Assembly (NCBI GenBank): GCA_964517125.1
Contig: CAZFBD010000001.1
Span: 124,001 to 188,000 of the forward strand
From: SHLQ01 sp964517125
GTDB taxonomy: Bacteria > Actinomycetota > Acidimicrobiia > Acidimicrobiales > SHLQ01
DNA: 64,000 bases
Direction: 5' to 3'
Made by a program: the position numbers and the translations under genes
Shown: positions 17,275 to 25,809 of the stretch, one piece after another
Numbering within the stretch: the first letter of the stretch is position 1
Layout: the number at the start of each line of letters is the position of its first letter
Notes under the pieces: generated by a model
Databases searched by the model: none
What the model saw: only the letters and a program-made list of their open reading frames with translations
What the model was told of the DNA's origin: nothing

Positions 17275-19509
17275 TCAGTCCCGGGCGACCGATTGGTCGG
17301 CAGCCTCATCGTGATCGATCTCCTGGTCGTCGGCCAACGTGATCCGAACCTGTCGGATGTCTCCCGTGAATGCGAACGGGCCGATGAAGCGTCCCGTGCC
17401 GTCATAGTCGCTGACCGTGGTCCCTCGGTCGAAGCCGACGTCGAGACCAGACCACGACACCATCAGCCAGAAGATGTTGTCGGTCGTGCTGGATCCGACC
17501 GGGGTGCCATCGATGAGGAGCGTTCCGGTGCCCCGGGGGAACGGGCCGCCCTCGTCGCTTCGTCGCATGTGGAACGACAGGGTGTGCTCCCCCGGTTCCA
17601 CGAGCGTCGTGGATTCGAGCATCTGGTGTGTGCCCCCGATGTTGAGGTCGTGCACGAGGCAGCCGTCACGCATGAACAAGGACCAACCGGAAGTTGCATC
17701 ACCATGGGCGACGAGCACCCCCTCGGTGTCGTCCTCGGAAATCTGGACGTCGACGTCGACCGTGTAGCTGCGACTGCGGAGGTCCGGGGCCACCTCTGAG
17801 GGCAGGTGACCCATCCCCGGGTGGAACACGTACCGTGTCCGTTCGCCCCGATGGCGTTCTGCGTTCTCGGCGAAACGTTCGGCGAAGCGATCGTCCAACG
17901 GCAAGACCTGGTTGGCTTCGGCCTCGGCCCACCACAGTTCCTGCATTCTGGCCAGGCGCTCGGGCTCGAGGTCGGCGAGGTCGTTGCACTCGCTGAAGTC
18001 GAGATCCAGGTGGTACAGCTCCCAACGGTCGTCGTCGAAGGCCGTTCCCGGCTGGTGGTAGGCAACCGCCTTCCATCCGTCATGCCAGATTCCCCGATGG
18101 CCGAACATCTCGAAGTACTGCACCGACTTTTCGGTGTCCGATGACTCGGCAAGGGTCTCCGCGAAGCTCACCCCCTGCATGTCGGCAGCAGAGAGGCCCA
18201 GGCTCGTGAGAATGGTTGGGGCCAGGTCGGCGACGTGGCAGAAGTTGTGGCGGAGCTCGTTCTCGGCAACGCCTGGTCCGGCGACGACGAGCGGATCGCG
18301 GATTCCTCCGCCATGGGTGTTCTGCTTGTACCGCTTCAACGGTGAGTTCGATGCCATGGCCCATCCCCACGGGAAGTTGCTGTGGGTGTCCGGGCCGCCG
18401 ATGTCATCGAGCCGTGCGAGCTTTGCCTCGAGATCCTCGGGGATCATGTTGTAGGGGCCCATGGCGTTCACGAAGCCCAGCGGTCCACCCTCCTGGCTGG
18501 CACCGTTGTCGGACAACGCAAGCACGATCGTGTTGTCGAGCTGCCCGGACTCCTCCAGAAACGTCAGCAGTCGGCCGAAGTGCAGGTCGGCGTGCTCAAG
18601 CATCGCTGCATAGGCCGCTGCGAGCCGACGGAAGACCTTCTGCTCGTCGGCCGAATGGTTGTCCCACGGGGCAACCATGTGGTTCCGTTCGGGGAGTTCC
18701 GTCTGCTCCGGAATGATGCCGAGGGACTTCTGCTTCGACAGTCGGTCCTCCCGCGTCTGGTCCCAACCCTTCGAGAAGATCGCGTCGTATTTGTCGATCA
18801 GTTCCCGGGGCGCCTGATGTGGGGCATGGCACGCCCCTGGCATGGCCATCAGGAGCCACGGCGCATCCGGGACCCCTGCCATGTGCCCCTTCAGAAAGCC
18901 GATGGCTTCTGTGAACATGTCCTCGGTGAAGTGGTAGCCGGTGCTGTGATCGCCGGGGGCAGCGATGTGGCTGTTGTCGCGAACGAGCTCCGGCGAGTAC
19001 TGGTCGGTCTCCGCGTCCAGAAAGCCGTAGAACCGGTCGAAGCCGCGGCCGAGCGGCCAGCCATCGAACGGTCCGGTCGGGCCACTCTCGGTCAGCGGCG
19101 TGCAGTGCCACTTGCCGGCGTAGTACGTCCGGTACCCCTGCGGCCGAAGGATTTCGGCAAGGGTGGGAATCGCCGGGTCGATCTTGCCGCGGTAGCCGGG
19201 GTAGCCCGAGTCGAAGTTTGCGAGGCAACCCATACCCACCGCGTGGTGGTTGTAGCCGGTGTGCAGAGCGGCTCGTGTGGTCGAACACATCGCCGTTGTG
19301 TGGAAGCCCGTGTAGCGCAGCCCTCGTGCGGCAAGCGCATCGATGTTCGGCGTGTCGATCTCGGACCCGTAGCAACCGAAATCGGCGAAGCCGACATCGT
19401 CGAGCATCATGATGAGCACATTGGGTGCCCCCTCGAGGCGCTCGGGAACAGGCCAGTGTGGCTCCGAATCTGCGATCGTCCGTCCAATCGTGGCCTGTCC
19501 ATCATCCAT
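17275..19509 (-). CDS. arylsulfatase-like enzyme with atypical CSTTR active-site motif
   Basis: A 744-residue sulfatase-family protein (alkaline phosphatase superfamily). Metal-binding APNVLIMMLDDVG (28-40), GKWHCTP, HAPHQAP and SDNGAS are all present. The nucleophile region is CSTTRAALHTG with Cys75; the usual formylglycine motif is C-x-P/A-x-R, so the third position is Thr instead of Pro. A C-terminal extension of about 200 residues is beta-rich and resembles that of the second sulfatase at 57584. No signal peptide is seen, so a cytosolic enzyme is likely. It is divergent from the HD-domain gene; TAGGTT lies 6 bases before the ATG. Confidence 0.9.
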   Translation of the reverse strand: MDDGQATIGRTIADSEPHWPVPERLEGAPNVLIMMLDDVGFADFGCYGSEIDTPNIDALAARGLRYTGFHTTAMCSTTRAALHTGYNHHAVGMGCLANFDSGYPGYRGKIDPAIPTLAEILRPQGYRTYYAGKWHCTPLTESGPTGPFDGWPLGRGFDRFYGFLDAETDQYSPELVRDNSHIAAPGDHSTGYHFTEDMFTEAIGFLKGHMAGVPDAPWLLMAMPGACHAPHQAPRELIDKYDAIFSKGWDQTREDRLSKQKSLGIIPEQTELPERNHMVAPWDNHSADEQKVFRRLAAAYAAMLEHADLHFGRLLTFLEESGQLDNTIVLALSDNGASQEGGPLGFVNAMGPYNMIPEDLEAKLARLDDIGGPDTHSNFPWGWAMASNSPLKRYKQNTHGGGIRDPLVVAGPGVAENELRHNFCHVADLAPTILTSLGLSAADMQGVSFAETLAESSDTEKSVQYFEMFGHRGIWHDGWKAVAYHQPGTAFDDDRWELYHLDLDFSECNDLADLEPERLARMQELWWAEAEANQVLPLDDRFAERFAENAERHRGERTRYVFHPGMGHLPSEVAPDLRSRSYTVDVDVQISEDDTEGVLVAHGDATSGWSLFMRDGCLVHDLNIGGTHQMLESTTLVEPGEHTLSFHMRRSDEGGPFPRGTGTLLIDGTPVGSSTTDNIFWLMVSWSGLDVGFDRGTTVSDYDGTGRFIGPFAFTGDIRQVRITLADDQEIDHDEAADQSVARD

Positions 19510-19515
19510 GAATCG

Positions 19516-19521
19516 AACCTA
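19516..19521 (-). promoter_or_regulatory. candidate -10 box of leaderless sulfatase gene
   Basis: TAGGTT on the minus strand, then 6 bases, then the ATG at 19509. The same hexamer at the same distance precedes the SDR genes at 56381 and 60678. Confidence 0.55.
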
Positions 19522-19651
19522 TTCCACCAACAACCGCACGCCCACTCGGTTCTGTGGTCGCCAGTGGTCGCCTACCGGTCACGCGCGTCCACAGATCCCC
19601 CGGGCGCGATGGTGTGCGATGATGGAGGGGTCTGAAGGAGGCACAGAACGA

Positions 19652-20251
19652 ATGACCGACACCCAGCCCACCGAAGCCGCCCGCGCCACATTCACCCGCA
19701 TGGATCAGTGCACGCAGGAGGACTGGGACATCATCATCCCAACGCTGATCGAGCATTCCCAGACCGCAGTTGCCGACAACGTCATTCACCAACTGCTCAC
19801 CCTCGAAGGCGACCACGGCGGCTTTGCCGTGGACCGCCTCTCGCACTGTCTGCAGACCGCCCACCTCGCCGAGGCCGACGGGCGCGACGAGGAGTACATC
19901 GTGTGTGCACTGCTGCACGACATCGGTGACGTCCTCGCCCCGCTGAATCACCCCGACATCGCCGCAGCCATCCTGAAGCCCTACGTTTCGCCCGCGAACC
20001 ATTGGATGGTCCAGAACCACGGCACGGTGCAGGGCTACTACTTCTGGCACTTCATCGGGATGGATCGCAACGCCCGCGACGTGTTGAAGGACAACGAGTT
20101 CTACGACCATTGCGTCGAGTTCTGCGCGAAGTACGACATGCCCGCCTTCGATCCCGACGGTGTCACGCCGCCGCTCTCGCACTACGAGCCGCTCCTCCGC
20201 AAGATGTTCGGGCCCGGTGGGCTCAAGCACGCCCCCTCAACGGGAGAATGA
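19652..20251 (+). CDS. HD-domain protein related to PhnZ-type oxygenases (COG4341)
   Basis: A 199-residue HD-fold protein of the COG4341 group. The metal ligands are in LSHCLQTAHLAEADG (His65) and CALLHDIGD (His89-Asp90), with further His at NHPD (100) and in VQNHGTVQGYYFWH. This layout is that of the small PhnZ/TmpB family of mixed-valence di-iron oxygenases acting on hydroxylated phosphonates, but I cannot assign a substrate and the group has often been labelled only as a predicted HD phosphohydrolase. The ATG at 19652 has AGGAGG 10 bases upstream. Its stop overlaps the start of the acyl-CoA-synthetase-like gene by 4 bases. Confidence 0.8.
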   Translation: MTDTQPTEAARATFTRMDQCTQEDWDIIIPTLIEHSQTAVADNVIHQLLTLEGDHGGFAVDRLSHCLQTAHLAEADGRDEEYIVCALLHDIGDVLAPLNHPDIAAAILKPYVSPANHWMVQNHGTVQGYYFWHFIGMDRNARDVLKDNEFYDHCVEFCAKYDMPAFDPDGVTPPLSHYEPLLRKMFGPGGLKHAPSTGE

Positions 20252-21813
20252 CGCCCGCTGATCCGCGTGGGGCCGCTTCGACCTCGCTTCCCATCCATCC
20301 CTGGCTCGACCCGAATCCCTACCCGATCGGACCGCGCAGCCTTGCGCTGCTGACTTCGGTACGGTCCGCCGAGCACCCAGACCGGCTGGCGCTGATCGAC
20401 GGTGACCGACAATGGACGTATGGCGAGCTGGATCAGGCGGTCGAGGATTCCGCAGCTCGGCTTGCGGGCCTCGGGCCAGACAACCTGCGGATCTGCTGGA
20501 GCCTGGCCAACGCCGCCCATGAGGTCATCGGGTTCCTGGCGACGATGCGGATCGGAGCGATCTGGATCGGCCTCAATCCCCGGGCAGCCGACAGCGAACG
20601 AGCTGCAGCGCTTCTCCGAAGCGGCGCAACGCATCTGATCTCGGACACGGCGCCGGGCATCGCGGCGGTTCGGCGGTTGACGACGGCTGACCTTCGCGAC
20701 CTGGATCCTGTCCCCCGTCTGCCGGAGCCGGAGTCGATCGATCCGCTGGCACCAGCGCTCATCACGTTCACTTCGGGCAGCAGCGGTACCCCGAAGGGGG
20801 TGGTGCATGATCAGCACAGCCTGCTTGCTCCGGGGCTGGTCAGCATCGCGACCGAGCCCCCGTCCGACGGCGAACGCATCGGCACTCCACTCAGCCTGTC
20901 CATTGCCAATCTCATGCTGCTGGGTCCGATCTCGGCCCTTCTACGAGGCACAACCGCGGTGGTGATGCGGCGCACCCACCCGGCTGGCTTCGCCGCAGAC
21001 GTCGCAGCTCACAGTGTCAGCCGCGTCTTCGTCGTGCCGACGCTGTTGCACGACCTGGTCGCGCACGACGATGCCGACCTCGAGCGCCTCGATCGGGTGA
21101 TTGTTGGCGGTGCCGGTTGTTCGCCAGACCTGCTCCATGCCTTCACGGACCGGTTCGGCGTTCGCCCAACGCTGAGCTACGGACTGAGCGAAGCCCCCAC
21201 CGGAGTAGTTCGTGAGTCCCTGGACGATCCGATCGGCTCCCGTCGTGGCTTTCCGTTGCCCCACGTTCGGGTCGAGGTTCGGAGCCCCGATGGCTCACCT
21301 GCACCGGTCGGCAGCGAGGGCGAAGTGTGCGTGCTTCCAGCCACCGCTGGGGCGTGGGCTGGCTCGTGGCGCCCGATGCACGGCTACCTGGGAGCGCCGG
21401 AGGCAACGGTGGCTGCGCTCGGCGATGGTGCGCTGCACACCGGGGATCGGGGTGTTCTCGACGCGGACGGTGGGTTGTCGGTGATTGGACGCATCTCCGA
21501 TCTGATCATTCGGGGCGGGGCGAACATCGACCCGAACGAGGTCGCACGAGCGTTGGGGGCGTCTGAGGGCGTTGCCGAGGTGTGCATTGTCGGCCTTCCC
21601 GACGACCGGCTCGGCCAGGTGGTTGGTGCATTGATCGTTGGTGATGTGGGGGTCGATGACCTGCGGTCGGAGACCGAAGCGGAGCTGTCGTCGTACAAGT
21701 TCCCGACCGTCATCCGCTTCGTGGACGAACTGCCGAGAAACCCCATGGGCAAGGTCGACCAACCGGCCGCTGTCGCACTGCTCACCTCGTCCGAGGGGCG
21801 CGATCGCGCCTGA
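20248..21813 (+). CDS. AMP-dependent synthetase/acyl-CoA ligase family enzyme
   Basis: A 521-residue ANL-superfamily adenylating enzyme. The P-loop-like motif is TFTSGSSGTPKGVVH, A5 is YGLSEAP, A7 LHTGDRG, A8 GRISDLIIRGGANIDP, and the C-terminal catalytic Lys lies in NPMGKVDQPA. It should activate a carboxylic acid as an acyl-adenylate, probably forming a CoA thioester. The substrate is unknown. The ATG overlaps the HD-gene stop (ATGA), so the two are translated together and may belong to one pathway. Confidence 0.88.
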   Translation: MTPADPRGAASTSLPIHPWLDPNPYPIGPRSLALLTSVRSAEHPDRLALIDGDRQWTYGELDQAVEDSAARLAGLGPDNLRICWSLANAAHEVIGFLATMRIGAIWIGLNPRAADSERAAALLRSGATHLISDTAPGIAAVRRLTTADLRDLDPVPRLPEPESIDPLAPALITFTSGSSGTPKGVVHDQHSLLAPGLVSIATEPPSDGERIGTPLSLSIANLMLLGPISALLRGTTAVVMRRTHPAGFAADVAAHSVSRVFVVPTLLHDLVAHDDADLERLDRVIVGGAGCSPDLLHAFTDRFGVRPTLSYGLSEAPTGVVRESLDDPIGSRRGFPLPHVRVEVRSPDGSPAPVGSEGEVCVLPATAGAWAGSWRPMHGYLGAPEATVAALGDGALHTGDRGVLDADGGLSVIGRISDLIIRGGANIDPNEVARALGASEGVAEVCIVGLPDDRLGQVVGALIVGDVGVDDLRSETEAELSSYKFPTVIRFVDELPRNPMGKVDQPAAVALLTSSEGRDRA

Positions 21814-21830
21814 CAACTGGACGGCTCGGC

Positions 21831-21836
21831 TACGGT
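21831..21836 (+). promoter_or_regulatory. candidate -10 box of leaderless fumarase gene
   Basis: TACGGT, then 6 bases, then the GTG start at 21843. It lies in the 29-base gap after the AMP ligase gene, so fumarase can be transcribed separately. Confidence 0.5.
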
Positions 21837-21842
21837 CGAAGG

Positions 21843-23474
21843 GTGCCTGACTTCGACTTCACAGAACTCCTGCCACTTGGCGAGGACACCACCGAATACC
21901 GCAAGATCTCCGACGAGGGTGTGTCCACCTTCGAAGGCGGCGGCCAGACCTTCCTGAAGGTCGAACCCGAGGCGATCCGTCTCCTCACCGCCACGGCGAT
22001 GCGAGACATCGCCCACTACCTGCGGCCGAGCCATCTTCAGCAGCTGCGCAACATCCTCGACGACGATGACGCATCTCCGAATGACCACTTCGTGGCGATG
22101 GAACTGCTTCAGAACGCAAACATCGCTGCCGGCGGCATCCTTCCGATGTGTCAGGACACCGGCACCGCCATTGTGATGGGCAAGAAGGGGCAGAACGTCT
22201 TCACCGGCGCCAACGACGAGATCGCCATCTCCGAAGGCGTGCACGACACGTTCCTCACCTCGAACCTGCGCTATTCGCAGCTTGCGCCACTGAGCCTGTT
22301 CGAAGAGAAGAACACGGCCAACAACCTTCCGGCGCAGATCGAGCTCTACGCAACCGAAGGCGACGCCTACAAGTTTCTCTTCATGGCGAAGGGTGGTGGC
22401 TCAGCCAACAAGAGCTTCCTCTTCCAGGAAACGAAGGCGCTGCTCAACCCCGACAGTCTCACCCGGTTCCTCGATGAGAACCTGCGCAAGCTTGGGACCG
22501 CCGCCTGCCCGCCATATCACCTTGCCGTGGTCATCGGCGGCACGTCGGCCGAGTACGCCTTGAAGACCGCCAAGTACGCGTCAGCCCGCTACCTGGACAC
22601 GCTCCCGACCGAAGGCTCCATGGCCGGCCACGGTTTCCGTGACCTCGAATGGGAGCAGCGCATCCTCGAGCTCACCCGTGAGATGGGCATCGGTGCACAG
22701 TTCGGTGGCAAGTACTTCTGCCACGACGTTCGGGTGATCCGCCTCCCCCGTCACGGTGCATCGAACCCTGTGGCGATCGCTGTGTCCTGCTCGGCCGATC
22801 GTCAGGCCATCGGCAAGATCACGGCCGAAGGGGTGTTCCTCGAGGCGCTCGAGACCGATCCTGCGCAGTACATGCCCGAGGTCACCGAAGACGATCTCAG
22901 CTCCACCACCGTGCAGGTGGACCTCAACCGGCCCATGGCCGAGATCCGAGCCGAGCTCTCCAACTACCCGGTCAAGACCCGGCTTTCGCTCAGCGGCACC
23001 CTCGTCGTCGGCCGAGACATCGTCCACGCGAAGATCAAGGAACGCCTCGACGCCGGCGAACCCATGCCCGAATACCTGCAGAATCACCCGATCTACTACG
23101 CAGGCCCAGCAAAGACACCCGAGGGCTACGCGTCAGGCTCCTTTGGGCCAACGACGGCGGGCCGCATGGACAGCTACGTCGACCAGTTCCAGGCGGCCGG
23201 TGGCTCCATGGTCATGCTGGCCAAGGGCAACCGCTCAAAGCAGGTCGTCGACGCCTGCAACGCCCACGGTGGCTTCTACCTGGGTTCCATCGGTGGCCCA
23301 GCCGCACGTCTGGCCAAGGATGCCATCCGCAAGGTCGAGGTTCTCGAGTACGAGGAACTCGGCATGGAAGCCGTCTGGCGCATCGAGGTCGAGAACTTCC
23401 CGGCGTTCATCATCATTGACGACAAGGGCAACGATTTCTTCGCCGAAGTCAGCACCCCCGTGCACCTGCGCTGA
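21843..23474 (+). CDS. class I fumarate hydratase
   Basis: A 543-residue iron-sulfur fumarase of the FumA/FumB type, interconverting fumarate and malate in the citric acid cycle. Visible signatures are MCQDTGTAIVMGKKG, the segment AKGGGSANKSFLFQE, VIGGTSAEYALKTAKYAS, and SNYPVKTRLSLSGTLVVGRD at the N- to C-domain transition. Both the alpha and beta parts are on one chain. The start is GTG, with TACGGT 6 bases upstream. Palindromic repeats begin about 30 bases after the stop. Confidence 0.95.
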   Translation: MPDFDFTELLPLGEDTTEYRKISDEGVSTFEGGGQTFLKVEPEAIRLLTATAMRDIAHYLRPSHLQQLRNILDDDDASPNDHFVAMELLQNANIAAGGILPMCQDTGTAIVMGKKGQNVFTGANDEIAISEGVHDTFLTSNLRYSQLAPLSLFEEKNTANNLPAQIELYATEGDAYKFLFMAKGGGSANKSFLFQETKALLNPDSLTRFLDENLRKLGTAACPPYHLAVVIGGTSAEYALKTAKYASARYLDTLPTEGSMAGHGFRDLEWEQRILELTREMGIGAQFGGKYFCHDVRVIRLPRHGASNPVAIAVSCSADRQAIGKITAEGVFLEALETDPAQYMPEVTEDDLSSTTVQVDLNRPMAEIRAELSNYPVKTRLSLSGTLVVGRDIVHAKIKERLDAGEPMPEYLQNHPIYYAGPAKTPEGYASGSFGPTTAGRMDSYVDQFQAAGGSMVMLAKGNRSKQVVDACNAHGGFYLGSIGGPAARLAKDAIRKVEVLEYEELGMEAVWRIEVENFPAFIIIDDKGNDFFAEVSTPVHLR

Positions 23475-23503
23475 GGTCACTTCCACCGAACAATCTGCAC
23501 AAT

Positions 23504-23516
23504 GGTGCCAGGCACC
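23504..23516. repeat. REP-like palindrome, copy 1
   Basis: GGTGCCAGGCACC, a perfect 6+1+6 palindrome, 30 bases after the fumarase stop. A second identical copy is at 23568-23580. It may also end fumarase transcription. Confidence 0.7.
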
Positions 23517-23567
23517 GTTGACCACATTGCCCACTATTCGACGACATCGCTGTACAAAATGATCGAT

Positions 23568-23599
23568 GGTGCCAGGCACCATTGAACAATCTGTTCAAT
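23568..23599. repeat. REP-like palindrome, copy 2, with adjoining hairpin
   Basis: The second GGTGCCAGGCACC (23568-23580) is followed directly by ATTGAACAATCTGTTCAAT (23581-23599), an 8-base perfect inverted repeat with a 3-base loop. Related words (AACAATCTG) also occur just before copy 1, so the unit is larger than the core palindrome. Confidence 0.7.
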
Positions 23600-23603
23600 T
23601 TGA

Positions 23604-24443
23604 CTACCTGCCGGGGCCTGACGCTGCTTCGCAGTCCAGGTACATGTTTCCGCGGAACGGAACCATTCGGCAGCCGGGTGGGAGCTCGTCCGTGGTCCAC
23701 TCCTGATTGCCATCCTCGTCCCAGCACATCCACTCGGGTGCGGAATCGGAGCCGATGTTGCTGCATGGCGCAGGAACATCCGACGGCACGAGCGGGGCCG
23801 AAAGATCGGAGGTGTCCACCATTGGCGAACTCGTTGTGGGTTGTTGGGTCGAAACGTCGGCGGCCGGCGGACGTTCGGGGGCATCGTCCAATTGGCCGGT
23901 GAGCTGCAGGACGATGGCAAGTGCGACGAAGACCGCCAAGACGCCGCCAATCACGATCCCGACGATGGCCAGCACGGCATAGACCGGTCCTCGCTCCGAG
24001 AACGACCAGGTGCGGGTCCGCTTCCCCTTGCCAGCGATGGCCGTGAGCGCCTGGCCAATGGTTTCTGGCATGCCGTGTGGCATGCCGGTCTTTGGGATGA
24101 TTGCCCCGTACCCGTTGGTCGTGACGAGCAGAAAGTAGTCCTGCCCTTCGAGCCAGCGTTCGACGTAGTGCCAGCCAATCGGGACGTGTTGCCCGTGAGC
24201 GGTGGTGAGCAGGATGCCGTCAACGTCGAGGTTGACCGCCATGGGCCCTTCAGGAGTGAGCAACCGCCGCCGGAACTCGTCCTTCTTGTTGAGCTGAAAC
24301 AGCGCCGCGCCGAAGAGCCCGAACAGCATGCTGAGCGCCATTCCCATCGACATTGGAATGAGGTGTCGGTAGGCGGAAAGCGCTGATTTCGTGTGTGTCG
24401 GAGTGAGCACACACTGCGCATGCGGTGCGGTCTGGACGGGCAT
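23604..24443 (-). CDS. YcxB-like membrane protein
   Basis: A 279-residue protein. An N-terminal hydrophobic region (about 30-50) is followed by a domain with the YcxB-like pattern VNLDVDGILLTTAHGQHV, IGWHYVERWLEG and GAIIPKTGM. A second membrane segment (about 155-180) leads to a Ser/Thr/Pro-rich, four-Cys C-terminal tail of about 95 residues. Function is unknown. The start is uncertain: ATG 24443 keeps the YcxB-type N terminus, and an in-frame ATG 19 codons upstream is also possible. Palindromic repeats of two different types lie on either side. Confidence 0.65.
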   Translation of the reverse strand: MPVQTAPHAQCVLTPTHTKSALSAYRHLIPMSMGMALSMLFGLFGAALFQLNKKDEFRRRLLTPEGPMAVNLDVDGILLTTAHGQHVPIGWHYVERWLEGQDYFLLVTTNGYGAIIPKTGMPHGMPETIGQALTAIAGKGKRTRTWSFSERGPVYAVLAIVGIVIGGVLAVFVALAIVLQLTGQLDDAPERPPAADVSTQQPTTSSPMVDTSDLSAPLVPSDVPAPCSNIGSDSAPEWMCWDEDGNQEWTTDELPPGCRMVPFRGNMYLDCEAASGPGR

Positions 24444-24505
24444 ACAAGAACATCGACCCAAGGTCCCAGACGCCTTGATGAGCCAGAAGATCCACAACAA
24501 TCCGC

Positions 24506-24520
24506 AGGGGTCTGACCCCT
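24506..24520. repeat. palindromic repeat GGGGTCTGACCCC, copy 1
   Basis: AGGGGTCTGACCCCT is a perfect 7+1+7 palindrome in the upstream region of the YcxB-like gene. It belongs to a different sequence type from the GGTGCCAGGCACC repeats on the other side of that gene. Confidence 0.65.
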
Positions 24521-24533
24521 GAGTTGGGATTGC

Positions 24534-24544
24534 GGTCTGACCCC
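24534..24544. repeat. palindromic repeat, partial copy 2
   Basis: GGTCTGACCCC repeats most of the 24506-24520 palindrome 14 bases later and touches the stop codon of paaK. The left arm is two bases shorter. Confidence 0.6.
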
Positions 24545-25809
24545 TAGAGGTTCACGATGCGTTGGGCTTTGCCCTGGCTTCTGGGCAGTGCGCCGGTTTC
24601 GGCGATCTCGATATCGGCAGTGACGCCCACGTTGCCCTTGATCTGGTCCCGCAAGATGCCCGCAGCGTCGGACACTGATGCTCCCGGCTGCGGCTCCACC
24701 TTGACCCGAAGGGTGTTCATGTTCCCGTCCTTGGTCACCTCGAGCAGGAAGTGCGGGCTCAGACCATCGATACGCAGGATCTCCGCCTCGATCTGCGAGG
24801 GATAGACGTTGACGCCACGGATGATGAGCATGTCGTCGGTACGGCCGGTCACGCGCTCCATCCTCCGCATGGTCCGCGCTGTTCCGGGGAGAAGACGAGT
24901 GATGTCCCGTGTCCGGTAGCGGATCACCGGGAACGCCTGCTTGGTCAGTGAGGTGAACACCAGCTCACCCTGCTCGCCGTCGGCCACGACCTCGCCAGTG
25001 TCGGGGTTGATGACCTCGGGGTAGAAGTGGTCCTCCCAGATGGTTGGGCCGTCCTTCGTTTCTGCGCACTCCTGCGCCACGCCGGGACCCATGACTTCGC
25101 TCAGACCATAGATGTCGGTCGCATCGAGCCCCATCCGTTCTTCGATCTCGGCTCGGAGTTCGTCGGTCCACGGCTCGGCGCCGAAGATGCCGACCTCGAG
25201 TGAGCTCGCTGCGGGGTCCAGGCCCTGCCGTTCCATCTCGTCGATGAGGTTCAGGCAATAGGACGGCGTCACGAGGATGATTCGTGGCTTGAAGTCGTCG
25301 ATCAGCGCCACCTGCTTCTCGGTCGCGCCACCGGAAACAGGGACGACCGTGCACCCGAGGAGCTCGGCCCCGTAGTGCGCGCCAAGGCCGCCCGTGAACA
25401 GCCCGTAGCCGTAGGCGACATGGGTCATGTCGCCGGAGCGGCCTCCTGCAGCCACGATCGAGCGGGCCATGACGGTGGACCAGACGTCGATGTCGGCCTT
25501 TGTGTAACCGACGACCGTGGCAGTTCCGGTGGTTCCCGAAGACGCGTGGACCCGCACCACCTGTTCGCGGGGAACAGCAAACATTCCGAACGGATAGTTG
25601 TCGCGGAGGTCCTGCTTCATCAGGAACGGAAACTTCGACAGATCTGAAAGGTCGTGGAGATCGTCCGGGTGAACGTCTGCCGCGTCGAACGCTGTGCGAT
25701 AATGCGGCACCTGGGCGTACGCATGCGCAACCGACCACTTCATGCGGTCGAGCTGCAGGGCTCGAAGTTCGTCGATCGACGCAGTCTCGATTGGTTCGTA
25801 GGTGGTCAT
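24544..25809 (-). CDS. paaK: phenylacetate-CoA ligase
   Basis: PaaK, 421 residues, activates phenylacetate with ATP and CoA, the entry step of aerobic phenylacetate breakdown. The adenylation motif ASSGTTGTATVVGYT, DIYGLSEVMGPGV and the C-domain hinge TDDMLIIRGVNVYPSQIE are typical. The ATG at 25809 has a GGGGGAG ribosome binding site 6 bases upstream and overlaps the stop of the enoyl-CoA hydratase gene by 4 bases. It is the last gene of the leftward paa operon. Confidence 0.95.
   Translation of the reverse strand: MTTYEPIETASIDELRALQLDRMKWSVAHAYAQVPHYRTAFDAADVHPDDLHDLSDLSKFPFLMKQDLRDNYPFGMFAVPREQVVRVHASSGTTGTATVVGYTKADIDVWSTVMARSIVAAGGRSGDMTHVAYGYGLFTGGLGAHYGAELLGCTVVPVSGGATEKQVALIDDFKPRIILVTPSYCLNLIDEMERQGLDPAASSLEVGIFGAEPWTDELRAEIEERMGLDATDIYGLSEVMGPGVAQECAETKDGPTIWEDHFYPEVINPDTGEVVADGEQGELVFTSLTKQAFPVIRYRTRDITRLLPGTARTMRRMERVTGRTDDMLIIRGVNVYPSQIEAEILRIDGLSPHFLLEVTKDGNMNTLRVKVEPQPGASVSDAAGILRDQIKGNVGVTADIEIAETGALPRSQGKAQRIVNL

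Noticed and set aside
23504..24544. Possible CRISPR-like array from repeated palindromes
   Set aside because: Only two copies of each short core at uneven spacing, no constant repeat/spacer length and no cas genes.
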